This document shows, piece by piece, positions 5,587 to 13,255 of a stretch of 15,409 nt of DNA. Origin of the DNA: CAZVEV01 sp964625865 (lineage in GTDB: Bacteria; Planctomycetota; Phycisphaerae; SM23-33); assembly GCA_964625865.1 (NCBI GenBank), contig CAZVEV010000128.1:1-15409 (forward strand). The letters are read 5' to 3'. How positions within the stretch are numbered: position 1 is the first letter of the stretch; every line of letters begins with the position of its first letter. Made by a program: the position numbers and the translations under genes. The notes under the pieces are model-generated. The model was not told where the DNA came from and made no database searches. It saw nothing but the letters and a program-made list of their open reading frames with translations.

Positions 5587-6975
5587 ATGGCGGCCGTCGA
5601 AGAACGAGACATCCTGGAAACGATCAGCGGCCACGTAGAGGCCAAGGATTTCGCGGCGCTGAAGGCCCTGATCGGCGAGTCGGAGGTCCACGATCTGATC
5701 GAACTTCTGGCCGAGATGCCGGAAGAGGATTCGGCGATGGTCTTCCGCCTCCTGCCGCAGGACCAGGCCGCCGATGCGTTCGGCGATCTGCCGGTCGAGC
5801 GCCGCGAGGACCTGCTGGAGCACCTCTCGTCGGAGAAGGTAGCGGCGATCCTCAACGAGATGCCCCCGGACGAGCGGACCGAACTGCTCGAGGAGTTGCC
5901 CGGACGTGTCGCCCAGCGACTCCTGAGCACGTTGCGAGGCGACCAGTTGACAATCGCCCGCTCCCTGCTGAACTACCCCGCCGACAGCATCGGGCGTCTG
6001 ATGACGCCGGAGTACGTGGCCGTCGAACAGGACTGGCCCATCGACCAGGTCTTCGAGCACATCCGCGAGGTCGGGCCCGACAAGGAGACATTTAACGTCC
6101 TCTACGTCGTCGACGAGAACCGGCAGCTCGTGGATGAGATCACGCTGAGCCAACTCGTCCTCGCCGACCGCGAGAAGACGGTTGCGGACCTGATGGACGG
6201 TCAGGTGGCGTGGCTGGTGGCCGGCGAGGACCAGGAGTCGGCCATCGACGACTTCAAGAAATACGAGGCCGTCGCCCTGCCGGTAGTCGACCGGCGTGGC
6301 GTGCTGGTGGGCATCGTGACGGTTGACGACGTGATGGACGTAGCCGAGGAGGAGGACACCGAGGACTTCCAGAAGATGGCGGGCATGGCCGCCCTGGAGT
6401 ACAGCTACTTCGGCACGTCGTTCGGCGCGATGCTGGGCAAGCGCCTGCCCTGGCTGGTGATGCTGCTGCTGGCCCAGACGCTGACGACGGTGGCGCTGCT
6501 GAGCTTCAATGACATGGTCATGTTCGCCGTGCTGGTCATGTTCGTGCCACTAATTAACTCGCCGGCGGGCAATACAGGCAGCCAGATGGCGGGGCTGATG
6601 ATCCGCGGGATGGCGGTTGAGGAAATCGAGGCCGATGACTGGCTCCGCGTGCTGGTGCGGGAACTGTTCCGGGGGCTGGCGATCGGGTTGGTGCTGGCCA
6701 TCATCGGGTTCGGGGCCTCGTGGCTGTTTACGTCCCTGGTGGACAGTCCGGAAGTCGGCCAGGCCGTCGGCCGCATCTCGCTGTCGGTGTCGCTGGCGAT
6801 CGCAATTGTGGTAACGCTTGCGAACCTGCTGGGCTCGATGCTGCCGTTTTTCTTCAAGCGAGTCGGCCTGGACCCCGCCGTCACCAGCGGCCCGTTCATC
6901 GCCTCCCTGATGGACGTCTCTGCGATCCTGATCTACTTCTCCATCGCCATGACGGTACTCAAACTGACAGGGTGA
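5587..6975 (+). CDS. mgtE: Magnesium transporter MgtE
   Basis: MgtE is a homodimeric, Mg2+-gated inner-membrane channel for magnesium uptake. The 462-aa product has the full layout: an acidic helical N-domain of EMPEEDSA/LPVERR-type repeats (about 1-130), two CBS domains (about 135-260), an acidic plug-helix segment (DVAEEEDTEDFQKM), and five hydrophobic segments from about 285. The pore motif PLINSPAGNTGSQ is close to the usual PLINGMAGNAGTQ, and GLDPAVTSGPF carries the conserved pore aspartate. The start is set by GAGG five bases before ATG. It is first in an operon with tmk (13-nt gap) and holB, transcribed away from rnpB. Magnesium supply next to nucleotide-handling enzymes is probably co-regulation only. 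No Mg riboswitch is visible in the short leader. Confidence 0.97.
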   Translation: MAAVEERDILETISGHVEAKDFAALKALIGESEVHDLIELLAEMPEEDSAMVFRLLPQDQAADAFGDLPVERREDLLEHLSSEKVAAILNEMPPDERTELLEELPGRVAQRLLSTLRGDQLTIARSLLNYPADSIGRLMTPEYVAVEQDWPIDQVFEHIREVGPDKETFNVLYVVDENRQLVDEITLSQLVLADREKTVADLMDGQVAWLVAGEDQESAIDDFKKYEAVALPVVDRRGVLVGIVTVDDVMDVAEEEDTEDFQKMAGMAALEYSYFGTSFGAMLGKRLPWLVMLLLAQTLTTVALLSFNDMVMFAVLVMFVPLINSPAGNTGSQMAGLMIRGMAVEEIEADDWLRVLVRELFRGLAIGLVLAIIGFGASWLFTSLVDSPEVGQAVGRISLSVSLAIAIVVTLANLLGSMLPFFFKRVGLDPAVTSGPFIASLMDVSAILIYFSIAMTVLKLTG

Positions 6976-6988
6976 GGGGTAAACCACC

Positions 6989-7639
6989 ATGAGCGACACT
7001 GCGGAGAAATTCGCCGGACGATTCATCGTCCTGGACGGGCCCGACGGATCGGGCAAGAGCACGCAGTTGGCGATGCTTGCCGAGTACCTGCGCACGCAGG
7101 GGATCGGTGTGGTCACGACGCGCGACCCAGGCGGGACGCCTATCGGCGACAAGATCCGCGCCGTCCTGCTGGACCGCGCCCACGAGACGATGAGCATCGG
7201 GTGCGAGATATTGCTCTACATGGCCAGTCGCACGCAGTTGACGGCCGAGGTGATCTCCCCTGCCGCCGCCGCGGGTAACTGTGTGCTGTGCGATCGCTGG
7301 GTCTCGTCGACGGTGGCCTACCAGGTGGCCGACGGCAAGGCGACGGCGGAGGACATCATGGCGGCGTACGACCTGGCCCTGCCTGATACGAGGCCGGACC
7401 TGACGATTATCCTGGACATCGATGCTGAACTCGGACTGGCCCGCGCCGACAACCGGGCGGGGCATGACCGCATCGAAGCGCGCGGGGCGGCCTACCACCG
7501 GCGCGTGCGAGAACTGTTTCTAGAGCAGGCCGAGCGTCAAGGCAACAGGTTTGCCGTCGTCGATGCAGTCGGGACGGTTGACCAGGTTCACGAGCGACTG
7601 CGGACCCTTGTCGATGCGTGGGAGTTCCCCGCAGAATGA
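6989..7639 (+). CDS. tmk: Thymidylate kinase (dTMP kinase)
   Basis: Phosphorylates dTMP to dTDP with ATP, a step shared by the de novo and salvage routes to dTTP. The 216-aa length is normal. Visible motifs: P-loop GPDGSGKST at 17-25, TRDPGGT at 44-50 (usually TREPGGT; here Asp replaces Glu), DRW at 102-104 in place of the usual DR[YF], and the LID stretch RADNRAGHDRIEARG near 150. The start is set by GAGGGG, which overlaps the mgtE stop and lies about nine bases before ATG. The last codons overlap the start of holB (ATGA), implying translational coupling. Confidence 0.97.
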   Translation: MSDTAEKFAGRFIVLDGPDGSGKSTQLAMLAEYLRTQGIGVVTTRDPGGTPIGDKIRAVLLDRAHETMSIGCEILLYMASRTQLTAEVISPAAAAGNCVLCDRWVSSTVAYQVADGKATAEDIMAAYDLALPDTRPDLTIILDIDAELGLARADNRAGHDRIEARGAAYHRRVRELFLEQAERQGNRFAVVDAVGTVDQVHERLRTLVDAWEFPAE

Positions 7640-8751
7640 TCGAACTGTGCGACATCGTGGGCCAAGCCGCTGCAGTTGCCCGTCTGCAGACGGGTCTGGC
7701 CGGGAATCGCCGGCCGCACGCGTATCTTTTCGCGGGCCCGCGCGGCGTGGGGCGACGAACCACCGCTATCGCCTTCGCACGAACACTGCTGTGTGGCGAA
7801 CCGGTAAGCGATGACAGCGGACGACACGCCTGCGGGCAGTGCCCCGACTGCACCATGCAGGCTGCCGGCTCGCACCCGGATTTCCAGTTGGTGGCCAAGG
7901 AACTCGCCCAATATCACGACGACGCCAGCGTCCGGGCACGCGTGATGCAGAACCTCAGCATCGACGTGATCAAGAGCTTCCTCATCGACCCGGCCTATCG
8001 GGCGGCCAGCCGTGGGCGCGGGAAGGTCTTCATTGTCCGCGAGGCCGACCTGATGAGCATCGCGGCCCAGAACGCCCTGCTCAAGACCCTGGAGGAGCCC
8101 CCGCCGGGCGTGACGATCATCCTGCTGTGTCAGCGTCCCGAGCAGATGCTGCCCACCACGCAGAGCCGCTGCTCGACGGTCCGGTTCGGCCCGCTGCCGC
8201 GCGAGTTCATCGCCGCCAAGCTTGCCGAGAAGGGCGTCACGCCGGACGAAGCCGACTTCTGGGCCGCCTATACCGAAGGCTCCGTGGGGCGTGCACTGGA
8301 CCTGGCGGGCCAAGGCTTCTACGAGGTCAAGCGCGAGGTCGTGGAGGGGCTGGCCGAGATGGGCCCGGCCGGCGGGGCACTGGGCGAACGCCTGGTGGCG
8401 CTGACCGACTCGCTGGCCACCCAGGCGGTCTCGGCAGCCAAGAAAGCCGACGGGTCCAGCCTGTCGAAGAATCTCGCTTCGCGCCGCGCCGCCGGGGCCA
8501 TGCTCGAACTGATTGCCAGCGCCTTTCGCGACGCGATGCGACTGGCCACCGGCGCCGAGACCCCGCTGATCCACTCGGACCAGCCGCAGGCGGTGGCTGC
8601 CTTGGCAGACCGTCATAGCCCGTCGGCCCTGGCGGAGATCATCGAGCAACTCAGCGAATACGAACGCCTGCTCTGGCGAAACGTCAACGCCAAGACCATC
8701 TGGGACAACGCCGTAATCACCTGCGCCACCGCCGCCCCGCTGAGATTGTGA
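7636..8751 (+). CDS. holB: DNA polymerase III subunit delta prime
   Basis: Clamp-loader subunit that, with delta and tau/gamma, opens the beta sliding clamp on DNA. The ATG at 7636 overlaps the tmk stop as ATGA and is preferred over an in-frame GTG at 7618; this gives 371 aa. The AAA+ fold is visible: HAYLFAGPRGVGRRT at 28-42, where the Walker A lysine is arginine (R40), as expected because delta prime does not hydrolyse ATP. Zinc-ligand cysteines are C53, C66, C69 and C72. QNALLKTLEEPP is at 145-156, and the arginine-finger motif SRC is at 177-179. The tmk-holB order is common in bacteria. The gene ends seven bases from the stop of the convergent antiporter, with no terminator between. Confidence 0.93.
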   Translation: MIELCDIVGQAAAVARLQTGLAGNRRPHAYLFAGPRGVGRRTTAIAFARTLLCGEPVSDDSGRHACGQCPDCTMQAAGSHPDFQLVAKELAQYHDDASVRARVMQNLSIDVIKSFLIDPAYRAASRGRGKVFIVREADLMSIAAQNALLKTLEEPPPGVTIILLCQRPEQMLPTTQSRCSTVRFGPLPREFIAAKLAEKGVTPDEADFWAAYTEGSVGRALDLAGQGFYEVKREVVEGLAEMGPAGGALGERLVALTDSLATQAVSAAKKADGSSLSKNLASRRAAGAMLELIASAFRDAMRLATGAETPLIHSDQPQAVAALADRHSPSALAEIIEQLSEYERLLWRNVNAKTIWDNAVITCATAAPLRL

Positions 8752-8758
8752 GGCTAAC

Positions 8759-10000
8759 TCACTGCTCGGCGGGGACGAGTTTGCCTATCGTCAGGCCCTG
8801 GACGCAGATGGAGAAGGCGACCACGACGTAGGTCATCGTGAGGATCACGTCGCGGGCCGTGCCCTGGGGCAGCGACAGCGCCAGGGCCACCGAGATCCCC
8901 CCGCGCAGGCCACCCCAGGTCAGGATGGGTATCGCCCGCCGGACGAAGCGGCGGCGAATGGCGAGCAGGCGCATCGGCACGCCGACGGTCACCAGGCGCG
9001 CCAGCAGGACCAGCGGAACGGCCACCGCGCCGGCAAGCAGGTAGGTGACGTTCAGCGTCAGAACGAGCACCTCCAGGCCGATCATCACGAACAGGACGGC
9101 GTTGAGAATCTCGTCGATCAGTTCCCAGAACGTCCCCAGGTGCTCCCGCGTCCGTGCCGACATCGCCAGGTGCTCCCGATTGCCTATCAGTAGTCCGGCC
9201 GCCACCATTGCAAGCGGGCCTGACGTGTGAATCGCGTGGGCCAGTGCGTACCCTCCCAGCGACAGCGCCAGCGTGATCAGGATCTCGACCTGGTAGTTGT
9301 CGACGCTCTTGAGCAGGCGGTAGGCGAGGTAGCCGAGCGCCAGGCCGAGGACAACGCCCCCGAGCACTTCGGCCAGGAACAGTTGCAGTATCCCCCCCAC
9401 CGTCGCGGTGCGGGCGCCGGTGGCGATGCCGAGTACGGTCAGGAACACCACCACGCCAATCCCGTCGTTGAACAGCGACTCGCCCGCGATCTTCGTCTCA
9501 AGCGTCTTCGGTGCTCCGGCCTTCTTGAGAATGGCCATCACCGCGATGGGGTCTGTCGGCGAGATCAGGGCCCCGAACAACAGGCAGAACACCGGCGTCA
9601 GGCCCAACCCCATCACGTTCGAGAGGCCCAGGACCATCCCGCCGACGGCGAACGTCGAGCCGACCACGCCGAGGGTGGACAGGATTGAGATCGACCATTT
9701 GCTGGCCAGCAGGTCTTCGAGCCTCACGTGCAGGGCCCCGGCAAACAGCAGCAGCGAGAGCATCCCGTGCAGCAGCACGGCCGGGAAGTCGATCTGCTCC
9801 CGCATGATCGTCGTGGCCGTCTGCTCGACTACTCGCCCCACGCCGCCGCCGATCTGCCCGAGGACCAGCAGGACCAGTGCGGTGGCCAACGACAGCAGCA
9901 TCAGCCCGATCGTCTGGGGCATGCGCAGAAAGCGGTAGTTCACGTACGCCAGCAGTGCCGCCAGCGTTATCAGCACAGCGATGATCTCGAACATTCCCAC
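8759..10000 (-). CDS. Na+/H+ antiporter, CPA1 (NhaP/NHE) family
   Basis: Integral membrane cation/proton exchanger for pH and Na+ or K+ homeostasis. The 413-aa product is almost entirely hydrophobic, with about twelve transmembrane segments. Family signatures are ALISPTDPIAV (SPTDP at 147-151), GESLFNDGIGVV with the ion-binding Asn178-Asp179 pair, and TWGGLRGGISVALALSLP near 365-382, the conserved arginine helix of CPA1 proteins. The chosen GTG start at 10000 has AGGAG eight bases upstream; an ATG two codons later is spaced too far. No cytoplasmic TrkA or CBS domain follows the membrane part. It is monocistronic and convergent with holB. Ion specificity cannot be told from the sequence. Confidence 0.93.
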   Translation of the reverse strand: MGMFEIIAVLITLAALLAYVNYRFLRMPQTIGLMLLSLATALVLLVLGQIGGGVGRVVEQTATTIMREQIDFPAVLLHGMLSLLLFAGALHVRLEDLLASKWSISILSTLGVVGSTFAVGGMVLGLSNVMGLGLTPVFCLLFGALISPTDPIAVMAILKKAGAPKTLETKIAGESLFNDGIGVVVFLTVLGIATGARTATVGGILQLFLAEVLGGVVLGLALGYLAYRLLKSVDNYQVEILITLALSLGGYALAHAIHTSGPLAMVAAGLLIGNREHLAMSARTREHLGTFWELIDEILNAVLFVMIGLEVLVLTLNVTYLLAGAVAVPLVLLARLVTVGVPMRLLAIRRRFVRRAIPILTWGGLRGGISVALALSLPQGTARDVILTMTYVVVAFSICVQGLTIGKLVPAEQ

Positions 10001-10102
10001 GGGGGAGACTCCTGCGTTACGCCCTTGCGCGGATCACGCGTCTTCGCACTGAATCCGCATGTGACTCACGAAAGGGTAGCAGTCACGTGATGCAAAGAAA
10101 AG

Positions 10103-10123
10103 CCCCCCGACAGCGTCGGGGGG
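10103..10123 (-). terminator. Rho-independent terminator, distal of two
   Basis: CCCCCCGAC/GTCGGGGGG forms a 9-bp stem with a 3-base loop. On the minus strand it is followed by CTTTTCTTT, a proper U-rich tail, and serves the NIPSNAP gene. On the plus strand it is followed by ACTTT and could act weakly there. Confidence 0.8.
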
Positions 10124-10145
10124 ACTTTCGGCGTGTTGTACGGAT

Positions 10146-10166
10146 CCCCCGGACGCAGTCCGGGGG
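10146..10166 (-). terminator. Second stacked terminator-like hairpin
   Basis: CCCCCGGAC/GTCCGGGGG is a 9-bp stem with loop GCA, built exactly like its neighbour 23 bp away. The T-rich side (CTTT) is on the plus strand; on the minus strand the tail is poor. The pair may work as a double barrier between this gene and the antiporter promoter region. Confidence 0.55.
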
Positions 10167-10176
10167 CTTTCGCCTG

Positions 10177-10194
10177 CTTGCGCAATTGCGCAAG
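10177..10194. repeat. 18-bp perfect palindrome
   Basis: CTTGCGCAATTGCGCAAG is a perfect inverted repeat 22 bp beyond the stop of the NIPSNAP gene, ahead of the two terminator hairpins. It could be a transcript 3' hairpin or a dimeric protein-binding site. The rest of 10001-10216 holds only a short GTGACT/AGTCAC inverted repeat (10061-10066, 10081-10086) upstream of the antiporter. Confidence 0.6.
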
Positions 10195-10216
10195 ACTGAA
10201 CGGTCTCGAACCGTGT

Positions 10217-11002
10217 CTATATCTGCGAGGCTTCTGTCGGCAGGAGGATCAGGTTGGTGATTCCCGAGACGGTATCCTTGTAGAACGGCAGCCTGCTCAT
10301 CTTCTTCCATTCGGGGCTCGTGATGAACGCCTTCCAGGCAGCCTTCTGGGCCTCTTCGCTGTCGAAGGTGATCATGTAGGTCAGGTTGGGGATTTTCGTG
10401 CCGATCAGCGCCTCGCCGAAGAACACCGGGTGCATGCCCTTCTTTCGGAACAGGTCCGTCTCGCCGCCTTCGTTAAACATGTGGATTTTGCGCTGGCCGC
10501 GTTCCTCGGTGTGGCTCTCGTAGATGCGAAGCTGGGCCAGTCGCCCGGGGGCCTTGGTGGGCACTTCGACCTTGGGCACGGCATCGAACGACAGCAGGAG
10601 CGAGCTTTCGATCCGCTTGTAGACGGGGTCCTTCTTCGGCGCACCGTAGATGGGGGCGGCGCCCTTGACGTAGGCCTTGTCGGCCAGCAGGCGCTGGCGG
10701 GAAGTGGCGAACGAGGCGATGGTCTTGTGCGGCAGGAGGACCCAGAGGGTCGGATCGCTTTCCTTCTGCATCTTCCAGACGCCCACGCGATCAATGTCGA
10801 TGCGGTTCAGGGCGGGAACAGCAACATCCTTGAGGAACGTGACGTACGTGTCGCGCTTCTCGATCGATGCGAAAGTGTATTGCCTCAGTTCGAGGTACTC
10901 CTTGGCGCCCGCGGCCTCGGCGCCCATGGCGTCGGTCGACAGTCCCAGGGCACCCAGCCCGGCGGCGCATGATCCGGCAGCCAGCAGGTCTCGTCTCTTC
11001 AT
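10217..11002 (-). CDS. Secreted NIPSNAP-family protein with Tat-type signal
   Basis: The 261-aa product starts MKRRDLLAAGSCAAGLGALG, a twin-arginine-like signal with a hydrophobic core and a probable cleavage site near AMGAEA (about 25-31), so export is expected. The mature part contains two alpha/beta barrel repeats of the dimeric ferredoxin-like NIPSNAP type: YLELRQYTFASIEKRDTYVTFL (about 36-57) and LAQLRIYESHTEERGQRKIHMFNEGGETDLF. Both are followed by the usual GVW/FFGE and LTYMITFDSEEAQKAAWKAF elements. The biochemical function of bacterial NIPSNAP proteins is not settled; Tat-exported versions are frequent in planctomycetes (from memory). AGGAG sits eight to nine bases before ATG. The gene has its own promoter and ends in paired terminators, so it is monocistronic. 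Confidence 0.88.
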   Translation of the reverse strand: MKRRDLLAAGSCAAGLGALGLSTDAMGAEAAGAKEYLELRQYTFASIEKRDTYVTFLKDVAVPALNRIDIDRVGVWKMQKESDPTLWVLLPHKTIASFATSRQRLLADKAYVKGAAPIYGAPKKDPVYKRIESSLLLSFDAVPKVEVPTKAPGRLAQLRIYESHTEERGQRKIHMFNEGGETDLFRKKGMHPVFFGEALIGTKIPNLTYMITFDSEEAQKAAWKAFITSPEWKKMSRLPFYKDTVSGITNLILLPTEASQI

Positions 11003-11076
11003 CGCTTCGTTCTCCTGTGCGTCAGTTCAGCGGCGTGCGACCCGAACGGCCCGTTGCCGCATAGTAATGGAACTGC

Positions 11077-11105
11077 ATTATGCCCGCCCCGTTCCGAGGC
11101 CGCAA
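11077..11105 (-). promoter_or_regulatory. Promoter of the NIPSNAP gene
   Basis: On the minus strand TTGCGG (11100-11105) and CATAAT (11077-11082) are 17 bases apart. Transcription would start near 11070, leaving a leader of about 68 nt. Confidence 0.6.
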
Positions 11106-11176
11106 GCAAGCAAACGCCAGAAAGACGCTGGAACACGAGAAGACATGGTTGATGTGAACACGTCGTTGCGTCGACG

Positions 11177-11362
11177 TTGAGCGGGCGGTTTGACGTGTCG
11201 TTGATTCCACGTCTAGCGGCGGGGCTTGCCCCGCGTGCGGCGTCGCCTGCGACACCGAAGCGTTTCGAACACGCTACGTGTATCGAACGGAAACCCGGCG
11301 AGCACGCTTGCCCGCTAAACGTGGAGAAGACGCCACGTCAAGCCCCGCCGCTATTGAGCGGG
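11177..11362. repeat. Palindrome-rich non-coding element flanked by 9-bp direct repeats
   Basis: TAGCGGCGGGGCTTG (11214-11228) and its exact complement (11339-11353) are 15-bp inverted repeats. Nested inside are CCACGTCTAGCGG (11208-11220) against CCGCTAAACGTGG (11312-11324, one mismatch), GCGGGGCTTGCCCCGC, GTCGCCTGCGAC and a near-palindrome TTCGAACACG/CGTGTATCGAA. TTGAGCGGG occurs on both flanks (11177-11185, 11354-11362), like a target-site duplication. The weak open frames here look non-coding. It may be a MITE/REP-like element or a structured RNA. Confidence 0.55.
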
Positions 11363-11414
11363 GAGAAAACGCCACCACTGACCGCGTGATAGACATGGCG
11401 CAACGCACAAGCGG

Positions 11415-12833
11415 CTACATCTTCAGCACGCGCTGAACGGCCTGGGCGATCGGGACGATGTCCAGGTCGGTGATCGTCCGGACGTCGAGGGCCACCGTGT
11501 TGCCGGCCATTCGTGTGAAAACGGCGGCCGGGTCCAACCGGAGGCGTCGGGCCAACGCAGGGGCGTCTACGCCGTCAACGGCGAGCTTGACCAGCGAGGT
11601 GGGCAGTTCATCGAGGGGCATGTCCTCGCTTGCAAGGAAGCCCAGCGCGTCGACGACCTGGACTTCCGCACCCGGGGCCGCCTCGGCCAATGCCTGGGCC
11701 AGCACGCCCGCGCGATGGCGCAGGGCTTCGCCTGAGGCGTCGAGCATGACGTACAGCGGATGTTCACGCCGGAGCAGGTCCACGTCGCGGAACAACTGGA
11801 GCGTCCGTTCCAGGGCCATCAGCGACGTCTTGCTCATCTGCATCGCGCGCGCCAGCGGGTGGGCGCGCACCTCCTCGATGAGCAGGCGCCTTCCCACGAT
11901 AATGCCCCCCTGCCCCGCACCGACAAAACGTCCGGCGCTGAAGACCACCGCGTCGGACCCCTCTTCGATCGACTCGCGGACGGTGGGCTCGTGCGGCAGG
12001 CCGAACTGCGTCAGGTCCACCAGCGCCCCGGCACCGATGTCGTCGATGATCGCTGCCCAGTGCGTGCGCCCGAGCTTGACGAGTTCTTCAAGCGTCACGT
12101 CCTGCACATAGCCGGACAGGCGGAAGTTCATGGAACGGACGCGCATGATCGCCCCGGTCTGCTCGGTAACCGCGTCTTCGTACTCGTCGACCGACGTGCG
12201 ATTGACCGAACCGACCTCCACCATCTTCGCCCCGCTACGGCGGATCGTATCGCCCAGCCTGAATCCCCCAGGCGATTCGATGAGATGGCCCCGCGAGATG
12301 ATGACTTCGTTCTTCTCCGTCGTCGCCGCCGCCAAGGTCAGCAGCGTCGCGGCAGCGGCATTGTTGACAACGGTAGCCGCCTCGGCGCCGGTCAGCTCGC
12401 AGAGAATCTCCTCGACGTGTCGCTCCCGACGGGCCGGCTCGCCCGACTCGCGATCGACTTCGAGCGGACAGTATCCCTTCAGGTCGTCACGCATCGAGTC
12501 GACGACGCGCCCGGCCCAGGGGGTCAGCCCCAGCGCATCGTTCAGAATGATGCCGGTCGCGTTGATCGCCCCGCCGAGGCGCACGGCAGCACGGGCTTCG
12601 AGCAGTTCGCCGCTTCGCGTCAGCAGCCTCTCGGGCGTGATGGTCTCCGGGCCGCATTGGCCCGTCTGGTCGGCGAGGATGACCCTGCGGGTCTCAGCCA
12701 TCGCGTCGGTGATGCACGCGGTGATCAACTGGCGCGGGTGCCTGGCAAGCCAGCCGGCAACGGTGTCGCTGGCCAGCAAATCGTTGACCGAGGGCATGAC
12801 CTTCAGGAGGTCTTCCATGTAGGCGGTTTCCAT
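11415..12833 (-). CDS. SelA-family protein (L-seryl-tRNA(Sec) selenium transferase-like) lacking the PLP lysine
   Basis: The 472-aa product aligns along its length with SelA, the PLP enzyme that converts Ser-tRNA(Sec) to Sec-tRNA(Sec). Matches include MPSVNDLL near the N-terminus, INATG at 90-94, LTGAEAATVVNNAAAATLL, EVIISRGHLIESPGGFRL, VEVGSVNRTSVDEYEDA, IIDDIGAGALVDLTQFGLPHEPTV and HPLARAMQMSKTSLMALERTLQLF. The catalytic motif SGDKLLGGPQAG is here SAGRFVGAGQGG: Lys becomes Arg302 (codon at 11928-11930) and the preceding Asp becomes Gly. HTNLGR after INATG is NDALGL. These changes argue against normal selenium transfer, so I do not call it selA. It may be a paralogue or pseudoenzyme. Start: GGAG six bases before ATG. 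No selB, selD or tRNA-Sec is in the window. It lies downstream of the 6S-like RNA and has no clear promoter (TTGGCG/TACCTT near 12914-12950 is weak). Confidence 0.85.
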   Translation of the reverse strand: METAYMEDLLKVMPSVNDLLASDTVAGWLARHPRQLITACITDAMAETRRVILADQTGQCGPETITPERLLTRSGELLEARAAVRLGGAINATGIILNDALGLTPWAGRVVDSMRDDLKGYCPLEVDRESGEPARRERHVEEILCELTGAEAATVVNNAAAATLLTLAAATTEKNEVIISRGHLIESPGGFRLGDTIRRSGAKMVEVGSVNRTSVDEYEDAVTEQTGAIMRVRSMNFRLSGYVQDVTLEELVKLGRTHWAAIIDDIGAGALVDLTQFGLPHEPTVRESIEEGSDAVVFSAGRFVGAGQGGIIVGRRLLIEEVRAHPLARAMQMSKTSLMALERTLQLFRDVDLLRREHPLYVMLDASGEALRHRAGVLAQALAEAAPGAEVQVVDALGFLASEDMPLDELPTSLVKLAVDGVDAPALARRLRLDPAAVFTRMAGNTVALDVRTITDLDIVPIAQAVQRVLKM

Positions 12834-12964
12834 GACTCTCTCCGTGAAACTCGGGCTGGAACGTCGTCGGGCCGCCGTGCGGACGGCATCTATGAAGTGT
12901 CTTCGACCAGAGCGGGGGCCATCTCAAGGTAGTTTTTTGTCGAGGGACGCCAAGAACTGAGCGC

Positions 12965-13130
12965 AAAAGAAAGGCCTCCACCTTGTGCCGGTGAACGCCA
13001 GCGAAGAAGAACCCATCGATCAAGGTGGGCAGCAGCCGGACGCCGGAGCGTCCTGGTCAAAGCTTCCCTGCAGATGGGGTATCGGTTCTTTTCACACGGG
13101 GCTCCGCCGGACACTGCAGAGGCCTGTTCT
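12965..13130 (-). ncRNA. 6S-like rod-shaped small RNA
   Basis: On the minus strand a perfect TATAAT is followed seven bases later by a ~166-nt unit ending in TTTCTTTT. The ends pair: AGGCCTC (13119-13125) with GAGGCCT (12972-12978). Then GTG(T)CCGG pairs with CCGGCAC, a central asymmetric bubble follows, AAGAACC pairs with GGTTCTT, and the apical arm closes with GGACGC/GCGTCC and a 4-base loop. A rod of this length with a closing stem and a large central bubble is the hallmark of 6S RNA, the RNA-polymerase-binding regulator. An alternative 3' hairpin CCACCTTG/CAAGGTGG (13021-13028, 12978-12985) would disrupt the rod, as happens in 6S RNAs on product-RNA release. Homology is inferred from shape only. 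Any open frame starting at 13138 overlaps the -10 box and is dismissed. Confidence 0.5.
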
Positions 13131-13136
13131 ATCGTC

Positions 13137-13142
13137 ATTATA
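13137..13142 (-). promoter_or_regulatory. Consensus -10 box for the small RNA
   Basis: TATAAT on the minus strand, the only perfect -10 hexamer I found in the window. The -35 region (TTCCCG, 18 bases upstream) is weak. The rest of 13143-13255 up to the pheT stop shows a GC-rich inverted repeat near 13187-13206 that may terminate pheT. Confidence 0.6.
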
Positions 13143-13255
13143 CCTCAATGTATCGGCGAGCGGGAAAGGAAATCTTGACCTTTTCTGCCGGCCCGGGGCC
13201 GCCCCGAAATGCCCTCTCCGCTAATCCCCCGCCAGCACGCAAGTTCGCCGTCCAA

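Noticed and set aside
5205..6095. 296-aa plus-strand frame running from rnpB into mgtE
   Set aside because: Out of frame with the clear mgtE gene, and its sequence is Arg/Pro/Gly-rich shadow translation.
11177..11389. 70-aa plus-strand frame between the NIPSNAP and SelA-like genes
   Set aside because: TTG start without a ribosome binding site, and it coincides with a palindrome-rich element that explains the sequence.
11760..12932. 390-aa plus-strand frame opposite the SelA-like gene
   Set aside because: Antisense to a gene with clear family motifs; its His/Arg/Asp-rich composition is typical of shadow frames in GC-rich DNA.
12890..13138. 82-aa minus-strand frame starting at 13138
   Set aside because: Its ATG overlaps the TATAAT box of the small RNA and it has no ribosome binding site; the interval is better explained as a structured RNA.
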